A DNA stretch of 64,000 nt from Peristeroidobacter soli (GCF_004138485.1 NZ_ML142848.1:1214640-1278639), one strand, 5' to 3'. Positions 1 through 10,660 are shown, counted from the stretch's first letter. The notes: generated by a model from the letters alone, not told the origin. Translations and numbers: made by a program.

Positions 1-2041
1 CGCCCCTGGACGTGAACTTGAAGGCATTCGACAACAGGTTGCGCAGGATCTGTTGCAAGCGCCGGCCGTCGGTCACCAGCGTCGCCGGCACATCCGGGCC
101 GACATCCACAGTGAACTTGAGATGCGCGCTCTCGGCGACATGATCGAACGCCTGGCGCATCTGATAGGTGATATCACCGATACGCACCTGCGCGACATCG
201 GCCGTCACCGTGCCCGATTCGATCTTCGCCAGATCCAGGATGTCGTTGATAAGCTCCAGCAGATCGTTGCCGGCGCCGTGAATGGTATTGGCCCGTTCGA
301 CCTGCTTCGGCGTCAGCGTGCCTTCGTTGTTCTCGGCCAGGATCTTCGACAGGATCAACAGGCTGTTGAGCGGCGTGCGCAGCTCATGCGACATGTTGGC
401 GAGAAACTCGGACTTGTACTTGGAGCTGAGCGCCAGCTGCTGCACTTTATCTTCCAGCGCCAGGCGCGCCCGGTCCACTTCCTTGTTGGCGCGCTCCAGC
501 GCCTCCCGCTGCTCCTGGAGCACCGTCGCCTTCTCCTCCATCTCGACGTTGCTCTGCTGCAGCTCCTCGTTGACCTGCTCCATTTCCAGATTGGCCTGCT
601 GGAGCTCGGTCTGCTGCTCGCGCAGCTTCTCCGACATCTCGGTCGCTTCTTCCAGCAGTTGCTCGGTCTTTCGTGCTTCCTGCAAGACGTGCAATACGGT
701 GCCGTAGCTGTCGCAGAAGCGGCGGAGCAATGTGAGTTGAGGCGCGGAGAAGCCGCTCAGCGTGGCCAGTTCCAGTACCGCTTTGACCTTGCCCTCGAAC
801 ACTGCAGGCATCACCACCACCTGCGCCGCCTTCGCCTGACCGAGCGCCGAGCTGACGCGCAGATAATCTTCCGGCACTTTATCCAGCACGACGCCGTTGG
901 CGTCGCGAAAGCATTGACCGATCAAGCCCTGGCCGCGGGCGATCCGCTGCGGTGGATGCTCGCTGGCGTAGCTGGCCTGTAGTTCCAGCGTGTCGGAGGT
1001 GTCCGTGTCCGGAACATAGATCAGCGATTGCTTCGCGCCGACCAGAACCGCAAGTTCCGATAGCAGCTTCGCGCCCAGCTTGGCCGGATCGCGAGCGCCC
1101 TCCAGCAGACGTGACAGGCGCGCCAGACTGGTATTCATCCAGTCCTGTTCCGCCAGCGCCAGCTCACGGGCGGCGATCTGTGCGCCCATGTGATTGAACA
1201 CCACCGCCAGCCGCCCCAGCTCGTCATCGCGCACGACCTCGACCGCTTGCTGATATTCGCCTCGCCCGATACGTGCAGCGCCCTCCGACAGCGCCGCGAC
1301 CGGACGCAAGATGCTGCGAGTCACGAGCCAGCCGACGAAGGTAATGAGCAGTACTGCCCCAAGCGAGCCAAAGGTAACGACGTGCCGTGTCAATTGCTCA
1401 GCTACGGCCGCACTCGAACGGCGTTCCGCCAGCAAATGCCCCTCTTCCGCATCGATCGCCCTGGCCAGCTCATCGACCCGACTCATGATGGCATTGCCGC
1501 TCGTGACCGTCGCATCGGCATCCGTGCGCCGCGGATCGAACAACTGCCGCATGGCTTCGAAACGTTGCCGGACGACCGGGACCAGCGTGCCCAACAACTC
1601 CTGTTGCCTGGCGTTGTCCTGGGTCAACGACCTGAGCTCGGCGAGAGTGCGCTCGACATCGACGAGCGTGGTATCGAACTGCTCGCGGAACACCGGTTCG
1701 CTGGTCAGTTTGAAACCCCGCGCCGCCGCCTCCGCCTGTCGGATCAGGCCAAGCGCGCGCTCATTCGCGTTGAGCACTTCCAGTGAATGTTGTACCCACT
1801 GTCGTTCTTCGCCCGCCGCTTCGAGCCGTGAATTCACTGCCACGCTGAACACCGCCAGCAACAGCAGCGCAACGCCAAAGCCCGCGCCGATGCGCACACC
1901 GATAGGCAGTAAAGAGCGACGGGCGGGTTCTAATGGAATGGCGGCAAGCGGCGGCCTGCTATCGATGCCAGCCGTGGCGCTGGAGTCCATCCTGAGGGCA
2001 GGGTCAGCCAGCCCGGTCTGTCCAAACGAGCTGGCGTGCAT
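1..2041 (-). CDS. CHASE3-HAMP-GAF sensor histidine kinase (C-terminus beyond the window)
   Basis: Read on the minus strand and cut by the left edge. About 680 codons are visible. The order is: short N-terminal tail, membrane segment near residues 47-69, a helical CHASE3-type periplasmic domain, a second membrane segment near residue 225, HAMP, GAF, a long glutamate/glutamine-rich coiled coil, HisKA with the phospho-acceptor box FLANMSHELRTPLN, and the start of the ATPase domain (LRNLLSNAFKF, N-box). Kinases of this layout often continue into receiver domains, so a hybrid is possible but not visible. The ATG at 2041 is the furthest supported start. An in-frame ATG at 1990 is an alternative, and neither has a convincing ribosome site. 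It lies back to back with a FixJ-type regulator at 2328, its most likely partner by position. The ligand is unknown. Confidence 0.88.
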   Translation of the reverse strand, partial: MHASSFGQTGLADPALRMDSSATAGIDSRPPLAAIPLEPARRSLLPIGVRIGAGFGVALLLLAVFSVAVNSRLEAAGEERQWVQHSLEVLNANERALGLIRQAEAAARGFKLTSEPVFREQFDTTLVDVERTLAELRSLTQDNARQQELLGTLVPVVRQRFEAMRQLFDPRRTDADATVTSGNAIMSRVDELARAIDAEEGHLLAERRSSAAVAEQLTRHVVTFGSLGAVLLITFVGWLVTRSILRPVAALSEGAARIGRGEYQQAVEVVRDDELGRLAVVFNHMGAQIAARELALAEQDWMNTSLARLSRLLEGARDPAKLGAKLLSELAVLVGAKQSLIYVPDTDTSDTLELQASYASEHPPQRIARGQGLIGQCFRDANGVVLDKVPEDYLRVSSALGQAKAAQVVVMPAVFEGKVKAVLELATLSGFSAPQLTLLRRFCDSYGTVLHVLQEARKTEQLLEEATEMSEKLREQQTELQQANLEMEQVNEELQQSNVEMEEKATVLQEQREALERANKEVDRARLALEDKVQQLALSSKYKSEFLANMSHELRTPLNSLLILSKILAENNEGTLTPKQVERANTIHGAGNDLLELINDILDLAKIESGTVTADVAQVRIGDITYQMRQAFDHVAESAHLKFTVDVGPDVPATLVTDGRRLQQILRNLLSNAFKFTSRG

Positions 2042-2215
2042 GTTCCAGTAACTGTTGCAACATCGGCAGCGGCCGCAATCTAATATCGTATGTCGCGCAG
2101 GACGATAGATACCCCGGCTACCTGGAGCAATCGGTAGTTAACGCGCCTACAGCATTTGATACCGACGACCGATGGGGCCGACCGACGCCTTGCACCGATC
2201 ATTGCCATGTCGTGA

Positions 2216-2235
2216 ACCGTTGCCGCGCCAACGGT
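2216..2235. promoter_or_regulatory. 20-bp inverted repeat between divergent kinase and FixJ-type regulator
   Basis: Perfect 7-bp arms (ACCGTTG and CAACGGT) separated by 6 bases lie in the 286-base space between the divergent kinase and response-regulator genes. This is the size and place expected of a dimeric regulator's operator, but a chance palindrome or an mRNA hairpin cannot be excluded. Nothing else recognisable was seen in the space. Confidence 0.3.
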
Positions 2236-2327
2236 GGTAACAACAACAAAATGCCGTCGGATGCCTAGTTTTCCTGGAGCGATGTAAACTGCCGATGCGT
2301 GACCGGACATCAGGGAGAGGTGGGGGG

Positions 2328-2957
2328 ATGAATAAAGCGATGCAGCCGATCGTCCATATCCTGGACGACGACGACGAGGTCCGCGATGTGCTGACGGCGG
2401 TCGTCCAGGCCGCCAATCATGTCGCCCTTTCTTACAGCCGACCTTCTCAGTTCCTGGAGAAGCTCGATCCTTCGCAGCCGGGCACGCTGATCCTGGACGT
2501 GCGCCTGCCGGAAATGAGCGGGCTGGAATTGCAACGTCATTTGAACCGCATCGGCTCCATCCTGCCGGTGATCCTGATCACCAACCACGCCGACATTCCC
2601 ATGGTGGTCGAAGCCATGCGCGAGGGCGCGTTCGACTTCCTGGAGAAGCCGGTGCGACACCAGGATTTGATCGAACGGGTCAACGCGGCCATCAAGAAGG
2701 ACGCGCAGAATCGGGAGAGCATGCGCCGGCATGCCGACATCCGTTCGCGATTCCTCACGCTCAGCGCCCGTGAGAAAGAAGTCCTGCAGCTGGTGGTGGA
2801 CGGGCGCGCCAACAAGGTGATCGCGCTCGATCTGGGGCTGAGCGAGCGCACCGTCGAGGTCCATCGCGGCAACATCATGGACAAGATGGGAGCGCATTCG
2901 CTGGCCCATCTGGTCCGCATGCACATGATCATTCAGTCCGGCCTGGGCAACGCCTGA
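2328..2957 (+). CDS. FixJ/NarL-type response regulator (REC + LuxR-type HTH)
   Basis: A 209-residue transcription factor. The receiver has its acidic pocket (DDDDE near residues 11-15), phospho-acceptor Asp in LILDVRLPEMSG and the switch lysine in FLEKPV. The C-terminal helix-turn-helix contains LSAREKEVLQLV and LSERTVEVHRGNIM, typical of the FixJ subfamily. The ATG at 2328 is chosen over the in-frame one at 2295 because it follows a strong GGAGAGGTGGGGGG purine run and leaves the receiver with a normal N-terminus. It is divergent from the CHASE3 kinase to its left, which suggests a two-component pair. It was probably phosphorylated by that kinase to control unknown promoters. Confidence 0.92.
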   Translation: MNKAMQPIVHILDDDDEVRDVLTAVVQAANHVALSYSRPSQFLEKLDPSQPGTLILDVRLPEMSGLELQRHLNRIGSILPVILITNHADIPMVVEAMREGAFDFLEKPVRHQDLIERVNAAIKKDAQNRESMRRHADIRSRFLTLSAREKEVLQLVVDGRANKVIALDLGLSERTVEVHRGNIMDKMGAHSLAHLVRMHMIIQSGLGNA

Positions 2958-3111
2958 GTTCCCTCGCCTGCCGCCCGCCTGGTGAACGCCTCGCCGACGG
3001 ATGAGGCGTTCCCTCAATTCCCCGGGAATGTGCGCTCCGAGGCTGCCGGACGCAGCGCTGTGATGTTGAATCGCGCCACTCGATTCGTTCCCTGGCTTCG
3101 ACCTGTTCCAA

Positions 3112-5442
3112 GTGGCTTCCGGCTCCCCTACCAGACTCCTGATCGGCATCTCCTCGGCTTGCATCGTGCTCGCGGTGACTCTGGCCGTGGCCGCGAAACT
3201 GTTCGTCAGCCGTTTCGACACCATCGAAGACGCGCGCACCCTGGAGAAGGCGGAGCAGATCGTGCAGGCGGTGGATGCCGATCTGAATCAGCTGGCCATC
3301 AGCACGCGGGACTATGGCCAGTGGGATCTGATGTACAGCTACATCCAGCATCCCACCCGGCAGTTCGTCGAGGAGAACTTCACTCCCGACTCGCTGGCCA
3401 GCATGGAAGTGGACATGGTCGCGATCCTGGCTGCGGACGGCGAGCTGCTGTTCTCGGCCGAATTGCTCGAAGACGAACGTCGGCTGCGGCCGGGACCGCC
3501 CGGGCTGCTGCAATTCGTCAGTCATCTGCGTGGCGAACGGCGCGACTGGCACGACCGCGCACCGGTCCAGCGCGTCGTCGATACGCCACGCGGCCCGATG
3601 GCGTTTTCCATCGTCGAGATCAATCGCTCCGACAAGAGCGCCCCGACCGGCGCGCTGCTGCTGTTCGCCCGCCATTTCGATCCGGATGAAATCGAGCGCA
3701 TCACGCAGACCAGCCAGCTGCCGGTGACCATGACCCGCGTCGCAGGCGACGAGCTCGAGTACGCCCGGCTGCCCGACCAGGTGCGCGAGTGGGTCGCGAC
3801 CGCCGGCAGCCCGATGACTTTCGGCACCAACATCGATGACGGGCGGGCAGTCAGTTATGCACTGCTGCGAGACATGCACGGCAAGCCGGTCGCTTTGCTG
3901 AGCGCGCCAAGCACTCGTGATATCGCGACACTCGGCCGTCGCACCACGTTGCTGCTGATCGGCACCATCGCGCTGGTGCTGATCGCCTGCGTCGCCTCGC
4001 TGACCTTCCTGGTTCTGCGACTCAAACAAAGCTGGGAGCGGCAGGTCGCGGCGGAGCTGCGCCATCGCCAGACGCTCGATCACGTCGGCGAGCATGACTC
4101 GCTCACCGAGCTGCCGAATCGCGTGTACCTGCACAAACGTCTGCCGCAGCTACTGAATGAAGCAACGGACAGCGGCCGACCGCTCACCCTGTTGTATGTG
4201 GACCTCGACCATTTCAAACACGTCAACGAATCGCGCTGTCACGGCATCGGCGATCAATTGATCAAAATCGTCGCACAGCGACTCCAGGCTGCCACCCGCC
4301 CGGCCGACATCGTGATTCGCTCCGGCGGCGACGAGTTCGTGGTCGTCGCGCCGATGCTGGAGAGCATGCTGGAGATTCGCGCGCTGGCCAGCCGGCTGCT
4401 GCGAGCGTTACGCGAACCCATTCCGTTGAACGACGTCACCGTCGCCATGACCGCGAGCATCGGCGTCGCGGTTTATCCGCACGACGGCATGGATGCCGAG
4501 GCGCTGCTGAAACACGCCGACATCGCGTTGTATCGTGCCAAGGAGCTCGGCCGCGACAACTTCCAGCTGTTCGACGCGAAGATGAACACCGAACTGGCCG
4601 AGCACGTCGCCATCGAACAGGCGCTGCGCCGGGCCATCGGCACCGACCAGATCCATCTGGAATTCCAACCGCTGGTGGATCTGCAGAGCGGCCGGCTGAC
4701 TTCGTTCGAAGCGCTGGCACGCTGGCGGCATCCGGAGCTCGGCACCGTCTCGCCGGGACGCTTCATTCCGGTGGCGGAAAAGAGCGGCCTGATCGTACCG
4801 CTGGGCGAACAGATCCTGCAGATGGTCATCGAACAACTGCACGACTGGCAACGAGCCGCAGTGCCGCTGGTGCCGGTGGCCGTCAACGTCGCGCCATTGC
4901 AATTCGAGCGCAGCGACTTTCCGACCCGTTGTCACGAGCTGGCGCTACAACACGATCTCGATCCCAAGTGGCTGTCGTTCGAGGTCACCGAGTCGGCCTG
5001 GCTGCAGAACTCGACCAAGAGCGTGGTGATGATCGACACCCTGCGCCACGCAGGCTCGCGGGTCTATCTGGACGACTTCGGCACCGGCTTCTCGAATCTG
5101 AGCTACCTGAAACATCTGCCCATCGACGCGGTGAAGATCGACCAGGCGTTCGTCAGAAACATCACCGTCGATCCGGGCGACGCGGCCATCGTGCGCGGCG
5201 TGTTGGCCATGGCCAAGCAATTGAACATCGACACCATCGCCGAAGGCATCGAGACCGCCGAACAGCTCGACTGTCTGCGCGAGATGGGCTGTCATCGTGG
5301 CCAGGGTTATTACTTCAGCAAACCGATCCCGGTCGAGCAATGCCGCGCGTTGCTGGAAGAAATGGACGAGATGCGCCGCTTCACCGAAACCGTCAAGGCT
5401 CGCGCGCTGCACGCGCTGCAGGCTCATGCGCCCGCAGCGTAA
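3112..5442 (+). CDS. Membrane CHASE4-GGDEF-EAL cyclic-di-GMP enzyme
   Basis: A 776-residue protein with a GTG start. It has a membrane segment at 8-28, a periplasmic CHASE4-like domain to about 270, a second membrane helix at about 278-302, then GGDEF and EAL domains. The cyclase motif SGGDEF is intact at 404-409, and the product-inhibition RxxD (RPAD) sits five residues before it. The EAL motif at 533-535 is intact, as are the downstream Asn (VNVAP), Glu (FEVTES), DDFGTG loop and Lys (KIDQAF) used for metal and substrate binding. Both cyclic-di-GMP synthesis and hydrolysis are therefore possible from sequence. The net direction is probably set by the periplasmic sensor. It reads alone and converges on cheD, overlapping its 3' end by about 19 bases. 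Confidence 0.93.
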   Translation: MASGSPTRLLIGISSACIVLAVTLAVAAKLFVSRFDTIEDARTLEKAEQIVQAVDADLNQLAISTRDYGQWDLMYSYIQHPTRQFVEENFTPDSLASMEVDMVAILAADGELLFSAELLEDERRLRPGPPGLLQFVSHLRGERRDWHDRAPVQRVVDTPRGPMAFSIVEINRSDKSAPTGALLLFARHFDPDEIERITQTSQLPVTMTRVAGDELEYARLPDQVREWVATAGSPMTFGTNIDDGRAVSYALLRDMHGKPVALLSAPSTRDIATLGRRTTLLLIGTIALVLIACVASLTFLVLRLKQSWERQVAAELRHRQTLDHVGEHDSLTELPNRVYLHKRLPQLLNEATDSGRPLTLLYVDLDHFKHVNESRCHGIGDQLIKIVAQRLQAATRPADIVIRSGGDEFVVVAPMLESMLEIRALASRLLRALREPIPLNDVTVAMTASIGVAVYPHDGMDAEALLKHADIALYRAKELGRDNFQLFDAKMNTELAEHVAIEQALRRAIGTDQIHLEFQPLVDLQSGRLTSFEALARWRHPELGTVSPGRFIPVAEKSGLIVPLGEQILQMVIEQLHDWQRAAVPLVPVAVNVAPLQFERSDFPTRCHELALQHDLDPKWLSFEVTESAWLQNSTKSVVMIDTLRHAGSRVYLDDFGTGFSNLSYLKHLPIDAVKIDQAFVRNITVDPGDAAIVRGVLAMAKQLNIDTIAEGIETAEQLDCLREMGCHRGQGYYFSKPIPVEQCRALLEEMDEMRRFTETVKARALHALQAHAPAA

Positions 5443-5954
5443 CTCGTCGGTACGGCCTGACCGCGACGAATCCAGACATCGCCGCTCCACAACTCGAACA
5501 CCAGCACGCGGCTGCCATAGCCGCCGGTATGCTCGGTTGAAATAATGAAGCCATGGTCGGCGAGCAGGGCTCTGCCCGCCGCGATATTCCGACTCGACAC
5601 TTCGCGCACATCGGTGGGCGGCCGATGGGCATCGTTGGCGCCGGCGAACATGGAACCGCCGCCGAACAATTTGACGATGTAGTCCCTGGGCTGCGTGCCA
5701 GCGTTACGCAGCTCACGAAGAAACATCTGCATTACTTCGTCGGCGTAGTTTCCTTCCACCGCCGCGGCCGCCGTCCCTCCCGCGCCTCGGTGGGGCAGCA
5801 TGTAATGACACATGCCGCCAATTTTCCGCCGCGGATGCCACATCGTGATCGACACGCACGAACCCAGCACGGTACGAATCTTGGTGTGACCGCCACCGAA
5901 GTAAAACTGCCCGATGTTCAGGACCACCTCGGTGACCTTGGGAGCATTCAACAT
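5424..5954 (-). CDS. cheD: Chemoreceptor glutamine deamidase CheD
   Basis: CheD deamidates specific glutamines of chemoreceptors and can partner CheC. With the ATG at 5954 the protein is 176 residues, normal for the family. Catalytic Cys33 lies in GSCVSITMW and His50 in GGMCHYMLP, followed by the family's KLFGGGSMF block. The longer reading frame (to 6023) adds a histidine- and aspartate-rich stretch that does not look like family sequence, so the shorter start is preferred. No other che genes lie beside it, but two chemoreceptor genes are within the window (8.6-10.3 kb and 14.3-16.4 kb) and could be substrates. It converges on the GGDEF-EAL gene. Confidence 0.9.
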   Translation of the reverse strand: MLNAPKVTEVVLNIGQFYFGGGHTKIRTVLGSCVSITMWHPRRKIGGMCHYMLPHRGAGGTAAAAVEGNYADEVMQMFLRELRNAGTQPRDYIVKLFGGGSMFAGANDAHRPPTDVREVSSRNIAAGRALLADHGFIISTEHTGGYGSRVLVFELWSGDVWIRRGQAVPTSYAAGA

Positions 5955-6148
5955 GACAAGCACCGGCACATCGTCGTCAGCATGACGATGCCGTGTGCAT
6001 ACAGCTACCAGGCAATGCCCCAACCCCGCCTGGGATTTTCGCGTCAGTCGCCTGATACGATCCCTTACGTGAATACAAAGGACCTCCCCGCAACAAACAT
6101 CATGCGTCGCAATGAAGAGGTTTTCTCACAAAGGAGGTGCTATAACTT

Positions 6149-6238
6149 GTGTTAACAAAAATCAGCAAAAAAGCCTGGCGTGCGCCGCGCCGATTGCTCC
6201 TTGGGACGATTGCAACCCTTAAGCGGACCTGCGTATAG
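6149..6238 (+). CDS. Possible 29-residue cationic micro-protein
   Basis: A GTG-initiated frame of 29 codons lies in the 428-base space between cheD and the next kinase. A perfect AAGGAGGT Shine-Dalgarno sits 11 bases upstream, slightly longer than ideal spacing. The predicted peptide is strongly basic (about eight Lys/Arg, no acidic residue) with an amphipathic or hydrophobic middle (RRLLLGTIATL). The space is also noticeably more AT-rich around the start than its surroundings. It could be a small membrane-associated or regulatory peptide, or a leader for the kinase downstream. A second short frame begins at an ATG upstream and reads through the same segment, so coding is unproven. Confidence 0.3.
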   Translation: MLTKISKKAWRAPRRLLLGTIATLKRTCV

Positions 6239-6382
6239 ATGCGGACATCGGGCCATGGGCGGCCTGCATAGACTGCTCGCAAAATCCAGGGTGCAGCGAA
6301 GCCGATCGGAACTCGAGGCGCGCGACGAGGAGATCCCCTGAACAACAAACATGATGTTTCCTCACTGACCTCGGCCGCCGTC

Positions 6383-8569
6383 ATGGCAGTTCGACCCGGC
6401 CCGCCGCTGGCCTTGATGCCGTTCGCTCGAGCGATCGCCGCGCTGTGCGTCGCCGTCGGCGTCACTGCTCTGATCGGCTGGTGGCTGTCATTCCCCATCC
6501 TGCACAACCTCGTGCCCGGCCTGGGCACGCTCAAACCCAATACCGCACTGTGTTTCGTGCTCGGCGGACTGTCTCTCGCCGGTCTGGCCGCGCACTCGCG
6601 CCCCAACGGCGGCGTATTCAGCCGACTGTTGATCAGGCTTCAGCCGATTGCGGCGACGTTGTTACTTCTGGTCACCGGTACCACCCTGTTCAGTTATGCC
6701 GTGCGCGCGCCCGTCGGCATCGATCTGCTGCTGGTACCGCACGATCCACCGAATCGACTGAGTCTGTTTCCCTGGCGCATGTCGCCCATCTCCGCCATCA
6801 GCTTCAGCCTGCTGGCGATCACCATGCTGCCGTGGCCGGCCCGCTTGACGCGGCTGTGGCTGGCGATGGAAGTGATGGTGCTGCTCATCTCGGTGAGTGC
6901 ATTCATCATGGTGCTGGGCTACGCCTATGAAGCGGCGTCGCTGTACTCGCTGCCGGGTTTCTCAGTCGTGGCATTGCATACAGCGCTCGGCTTGCTGGTA
7001 CTCACAAAGGCGGTGCTGACGGTTCATCCCCGGTTCGTGCTGGCGGCTCAGATCATGGCGCCGGATCAGGCGGGCGCGGAAACACGCCGCCTGCTGCCGG
7101 CCGCCATCGCTCTTCCCTGCATCATCGGCTGGTTGCTGTTGCAAGGTCAGCGGCGCGGCTTCTACGACGCCGAGCTGGGGCTGGCGATGTTGACGGCGGT
7201 CAACATGCTGGTGTTCTCGATGCTGATCTGGTGGAACTCACACATCGTCCGCCGCAGCGACCAGGCGCTGCTCGCTCATCTGCGTCGCGTCGAGGCGGTC
7301 GCCGAGCTGGATCGAGCCATTCTCGGCATGCGTTCCACCCGGGAGATCGCCGGCAAGGCGCTGGATCATCTGCGGCGAATGGTGCCATGCGCCGGGGCCA
7401 GCGTGATCGTGTTCGATCGTCACTCCAGCGCGCATCGCCTGCTGGCTGCCGGCACCTGTGGCGCCACGAACTTCATTCCTCGCGTGCATTCGGTCGCAAG
7501 CTATGAAGAAGCATTACGAGACGTGGGCTCCGGCCAGGCCATTCTGTTGGGTGAGTTGCGTGCTGTCGACTCGAATACGGAACTGCTCGAGGAGTTGCGC
7601 CGGGCCGGCGTCGTTTCCTATGCGGGACTGCCCTTGCGGGGAGAGCAGCATCTGCTCGGCATGCTGGAGCTGATCGACGCACGTCCGCATTGTTTCAATG
7701 ACGAACACATCCAGGCGGCACACAGCATCGCCGATCAGCTCGCCATCGCGCTCCAACAGGCGCTGCTCCGGGAAGACATCGAGCGGCACACTGCCTCGCT
7801 CGAGCGGCGCGTGGCGGAACGGACGCGCGAGCTACAGGCGATGAATCAGGAGCTGACCTTCGCCAACCGCGACCTGGAGGAGTTCACCGCTTCGGCCGCG
7901 CACGATCTGCGGGCGCCGCTGAACGGCATGGCCGGCCATTGCGGCCTGTTGCAGGCGATGATCGAACAACATCCCGACGCAGCAGCCAGCCGTCACATGG
8001 AGCGCATCGACGCCTCGGTGCGACGGATGAACGACGTCATCGACGGCATGCTCGGGCTCGCCCAGCTGACCAAAATCGAGCTGACCCGTCGGCCGGTCGA
8101 TCTGAACCTCGTCGCCAGCGAAGTGATTCAGGAACTGCAGCAGCAATACCCCGACCACCGCGTGCGCTTCCAGATCGACTGCGGCGCGCCGATCTGCGCC
8201 GACCCACGCCTGATGCGCAGCCTGCTGGTCAATCTGTTGGGGAATGCCTGGAAGTATACGACGCACACCGACTTCCCTTCAGTGACCCTCGTGCGTAAAG
8301 AAGACCCGGGCGGCCCGCTGTTCGTGGTCCGGGACAATGGCGTGGGCTTCGACATGAACTTCGCCCAGCATTTGTTCGAGCCGTTCCGCCGGATGCATAC
8401 GCTGTCCGAATTTCCGGGCGTCGGTATCGGGCTCGCGACGGCCGCGCGTATCGTGCAACGTTACGGCGGCAGGATTTGGGCGGACAGCACCGTGGGCCAG
8501 GGCTCGTCGTTCCATTTCACGCTGCCCGAAGCGGCAGCGACCCACGACGAGCCGGTGACGACGGATTAG
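6383..8569 (+). CDS. Multi-pass membrane GAF sensor histidine kinase
   Basis: 728 residues. The N-terminal ~300 residues contain about eight hydrophobic segments with three similar units (for example [16 protein letters not shown] and [16 protein letters not shown]). A GAF domain (about 305-460), a short coiled coil, HisKA with His507 in [11 protein letters not shown], and an ATPase domain with N-box [14 protein letters not shown]1 VRDNGVGFD and G2 GVGIGLATA follow. This HisKA/ATPase type resembles phytochrome-like kinases. No receiver is attached and no regulator is adjacent. The ATG at 6383 lacks a ribosome site. An in-frame CTG at 6338, just after GAGGAG, is an alternative start. Its stop codon shares bases with that of the convergent chemoreceptor. 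Confidence 0.88.
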   Translation: MAVRPGPPLALMPFARAIAALCVAVGVTALIGWWLSFPILHNLVPGLGTLKPNTALCFVLGGLSLAGLAAHSRPNGGVFSRLLIRLQPIAATLLLLVTGTTLFSYAVRAPVGIDLLLVPHDPPNRLSLFPWRMSPISAISFSLLAITMLPWPARLTRLWLAMEVMVLLISVSAFIMVLGYAYEAASLYSLPGFSVVALHTALGLLVLTKAVLTVHPRFVLAAQIMAPDQAGAETRRLLPAAIALPCIIGWLLLQGQRRGFYDAELGLAMLTAVNMLVFSMLIWWNSHIVRRSDQALLAHLRRVEAVAELDRAILGMRSTREIAGKALDHLRRMVPCAGASVIVFDRHSSAHRLLAAGTCGATNFIPRVHSVASYEEALRDVGSGQAILLGELRAVDSNTELLEELRRAGVVSYAGLPLRGEQHLLGMLELIDARPHCFNDEHIQAAHSIADQLAIALQQALLREDIERHTASLERRVAERTRELQAMNQELTFANRDLEEFTASAAHDLRAPLNGMAGHCGLLQAMIEQHPDAAASRHMERIDASVRRMNDVIDGMLGLAQLTKIELTRRPVDLNLVASEVIQELQQQYPDHRVRFQIDCGAPICADPRLMRSLLVNLLGNAWKYTTHTDFPSVTLVRKEDPGGPLFVVRDNGVGFDMNFAQHLFEPFRRMHTLSEFPGVGIGLATAARIVQRYGGRIWADSTVGQGSSFHFTLPEAAATHDEPVTTD

Positions 8570-10287
8570 AACTCGTGCCAGTCGCCGCCGCTGGCCTTGG
8601 CCATCGGCGCCGGAGCAGCCTTGGCTCGCACCACCGCTTTCGGTGCCGGCTTGCGCATCGGTTTGCCGATCGGCTTGACCGTGGCAACCGGACGCGACGC
8701 GGCCACCGGCGCCACCGCATGCGATGTCACATTGTCGGCGGTCCGGAACTGCCCCACCTGCGCGACCAGGCCCTGACCCTGCTGTTCGAGCGACTTGCTG
8801 GCGGCCGACGCCTCTTCCACGAGCGCCGCGTTCTGCTGCGTCATCGAATCCATGGTCGAAACCGCGTTGTTCACTTGATCGATGCCCTGCGCCTGCTCTT
8901 CGCTGGCGGCGGCAATTTCGGCGACGATGTCGCTGACCCGCTTCACCGACTCCATGATGTCGGCGAGCGTGCGACCCGATTCATCGACCAGCTCCGAACC
9001 GGCACGCACTTTGTCGACCGAATCGTTGATCAGATCTTTGATCTCCTTGGCGGCGCTGGCGCTGCGCTGAGCGAGGCTGCGCACTTCGGAGGCGACCACC
9101 GCGAAGCCGCGCCCCTGCTCGCCCGCACGCGCCGCTTCGACAGCCGCATTCAACGCCAGCAGATTGGTCTGGAACGCGATCTCGTCGATCACGCCGATGA
9201 TGTCCGCGATCTTGCGGCTGGAGGCATTGATCTCGCCCATCGCGCCCACTGCACGTTGCACGACCTGCCCACCTTTTTCGGCGTGCGAGCGCGCGTTGGT
9301 CGAAAGCTGATTGGCCTGACGCGCATTGTCGGCGTTCTGTTTCACCGTCGCGGTCATCTCCTCCATGCTCGAGGCTGTTTCTTCCAGCGCGGCCGCCTGT
9401 TCCTGGGTGCGCTGATTCAGATCGTCGTTACCGCGAGCGATCTGCAACGCGCCGCTCGACATGGACGCCGACAGCGTCTTGGTGGTCGAGATGATGTTGT
9501 GCAGCTTCTCGATGAAGCCGTTGAGCGAGCGCGAGATCTCGCCGAACTCGGCGGACATCGGCGGCAGTTGATAAGTGAGATCGCCATCGCCGGCGCGCAG
9601 ATCCTCGGTGGCCCGCAACACCTGACGCAACGGGTTGACGATGCTGCGAGCGATGGCAATGGCCATCATGATCGACAGAATCACCGTCAACGCACCACCG
9701 CCGATCAACACCGAGTTGGCAAACACCCGCGCTGCTTCGGCGGCGGCGGCGCGCTCCTCCAGCAGCCTGGCTTCGATGTCGCCGAGCTCGTCGATGATGG
9801 TGCGCATGCTGTCCATGCCTCGCTTGCCGCGGGCTTCGCGCTCGAAAGCGACGATGTCCGCCATGCTCGCCTCGCCAGTGATCACTTTGCGTCGCAGACC
9901 GATCGCGGGCTCGAGGGCCTGGCCCACCCATGCCTGCTCAGTCGTGCGCAGCTGTTTGAGCTTCTCCCTGACGTGCTCATCCAGCGTCTTCTCCTCGGCC
10001 GCCGCGAGATGCTTGTCGAATTCCGTCCGGCCCTGGTTGAAAGGCTCGAGGAAAGTATCGACACCGGCGAGCAGAAAGCCCCGGGTACCGGTTTCCATGT
10101 TGACGAGCGCATCGCTCAGACCGTTGATCTCCTCGATAACGTCATAGGTGTGAATGTTGGCGCGCTGGGCGTCGACCTGCTTGTTCTGGCTGACGGTGGC
10201 GACACTGATCAGCGCCACCAGGATGGCGATGACGATCGAAAAGGCGGCGATCAGGCGCGCGTTGATGCTGAGTCTGGACAGGCCCAC
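8566..10287 (-). CDS. CHASE3-type methyl-accepting chemotaxis protein with CheR tether
   Basis: 573 residues from a GTG at 10287, preceded by GGAG. A membrane helix at about 11-33 is followed by a helical CHASE3-like periplasmic domain, a second membrane helix (about 190-212), HAMP, and the long signalling coiled coil with the conserved tip ([22 protein letters not shown]). The protein ends in an Ala/Pro/Lys-rich linker and the pentapeptide DWHEF, which fits the aromatic-x-x-aromatic tether that binds CheR/CheB. This receptor is thus probably adapted by methylation and possibly by the CheD encoded nearby. The ligand is unknown. It converges on the GAF kinase gene with a 4-base overlap (8566-8569). 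Confidence 0.95.
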   Translation of the reverse strand: MGLSRLSINARLIAAFSIVIAILVALISVATVSQNKQVDAQRANIHTYDVIEEINGLSDALVNMETGTRGFLLAGVDTFLEPFNQGRTEFDKHLAAAEEKTLDEHVREKLKQLRTTEQAWVGQALEPAIGLRRKVITGEASMADIVAFEREARGKRGMDSMRTIIDELGDIEARLLEERAAAAEAARVFANSVLIGGGALTVILSIMMAIAIARSIVNPLRQVLRATEDLRAGDGDLTYQLPPMSAEFGEISRSLNGFIEKLHNIISTTKTLSASMSSGALQIARGNDDLNQRTQEQAAALEETASSMEEMTATVKQNADNARQANQLSTNARSHAEKGGQVVQRAVGAMGEINASSRKIADIIGVIDEIAFQTNLLALNAAVEAARAGEQGRGFAVVASEVRSLAQRSASAAKEIKDLINDSVDKVRAGSELVDESGRTLADIMESVKRVSDIVAEIAAASEEQAQGIDQVNNAVSTMDSMTQQNAALVEEASAASKSLEQQGQGLVAQVGQFRTADNVTSHAVAPVAASRPVATVKPIGKPMRKPAPKAVVRAKAAPAPMAKASGGDWHEF

Positions 10288-10660
10288 AGGGACTCCGAGG
10301 TATGAGCACAGTTCTGCGTAGCTCGATATATCGGTCGTCCGCGGCGGGCCTTGACCTGAGCTGTAGTGATTCGGGGACGGCCTTACTTCCTACCAACGCA
10401 GGATGTCCACCGAGGAGCGGGAACTTCTACAATCAAGTGCTTATTGCTTGACTTGCGCAATCGGCCCGTTCCGCCCATGTGACAGCTCATCGGCGGCCCT
10501 CCAGCTACCGAGCGCAAGTGACTGACACCACACAAAAAGCATATGGCGCGCCTGCACCAAAATGGGGCACGCGCCCCAAAGTTAACGGTAACGGCAGCGA
10601 CTGGAGCTACCATTCGCCCCCGCCGATGAATCCGTTTCTATCCAACACCCTGGAGGGATC
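10288..10660. other. 373-base intergenic space with a small palindrome
   Basis: This lies between the start of the chemoreceptor gene and the DUF3562 gene and must hold both promoters. The only structure I can point to is a perfect 6-bp palindrome, TGGGGC-ACGC-GCCCCA, at 10563-10578, about 80 bases upstream of the DUF3562 start. No gene, RNA or confident sigma-70 element was recognised. Confidence 0.4.

Noticed and set aside
53-982. Long plus-strand frame opposite the first kinase (and many similar shadows across the window)
   Set aside because: It has Arg/Gln/His-rich, low-complexity composition typical of antisense frames in GC-rich DNA, with no motif, while the minus strand encodes clear kinase domains.
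8476-10305. 609-residue plus-strand frame opposite the chemoreceptor gene
   Set aside because: Despite its length it has no conserved domain and is His/Arg/Leu-rich. The minus strand encodes a complete chemoreceptor with a signalling tip and CheR tether.
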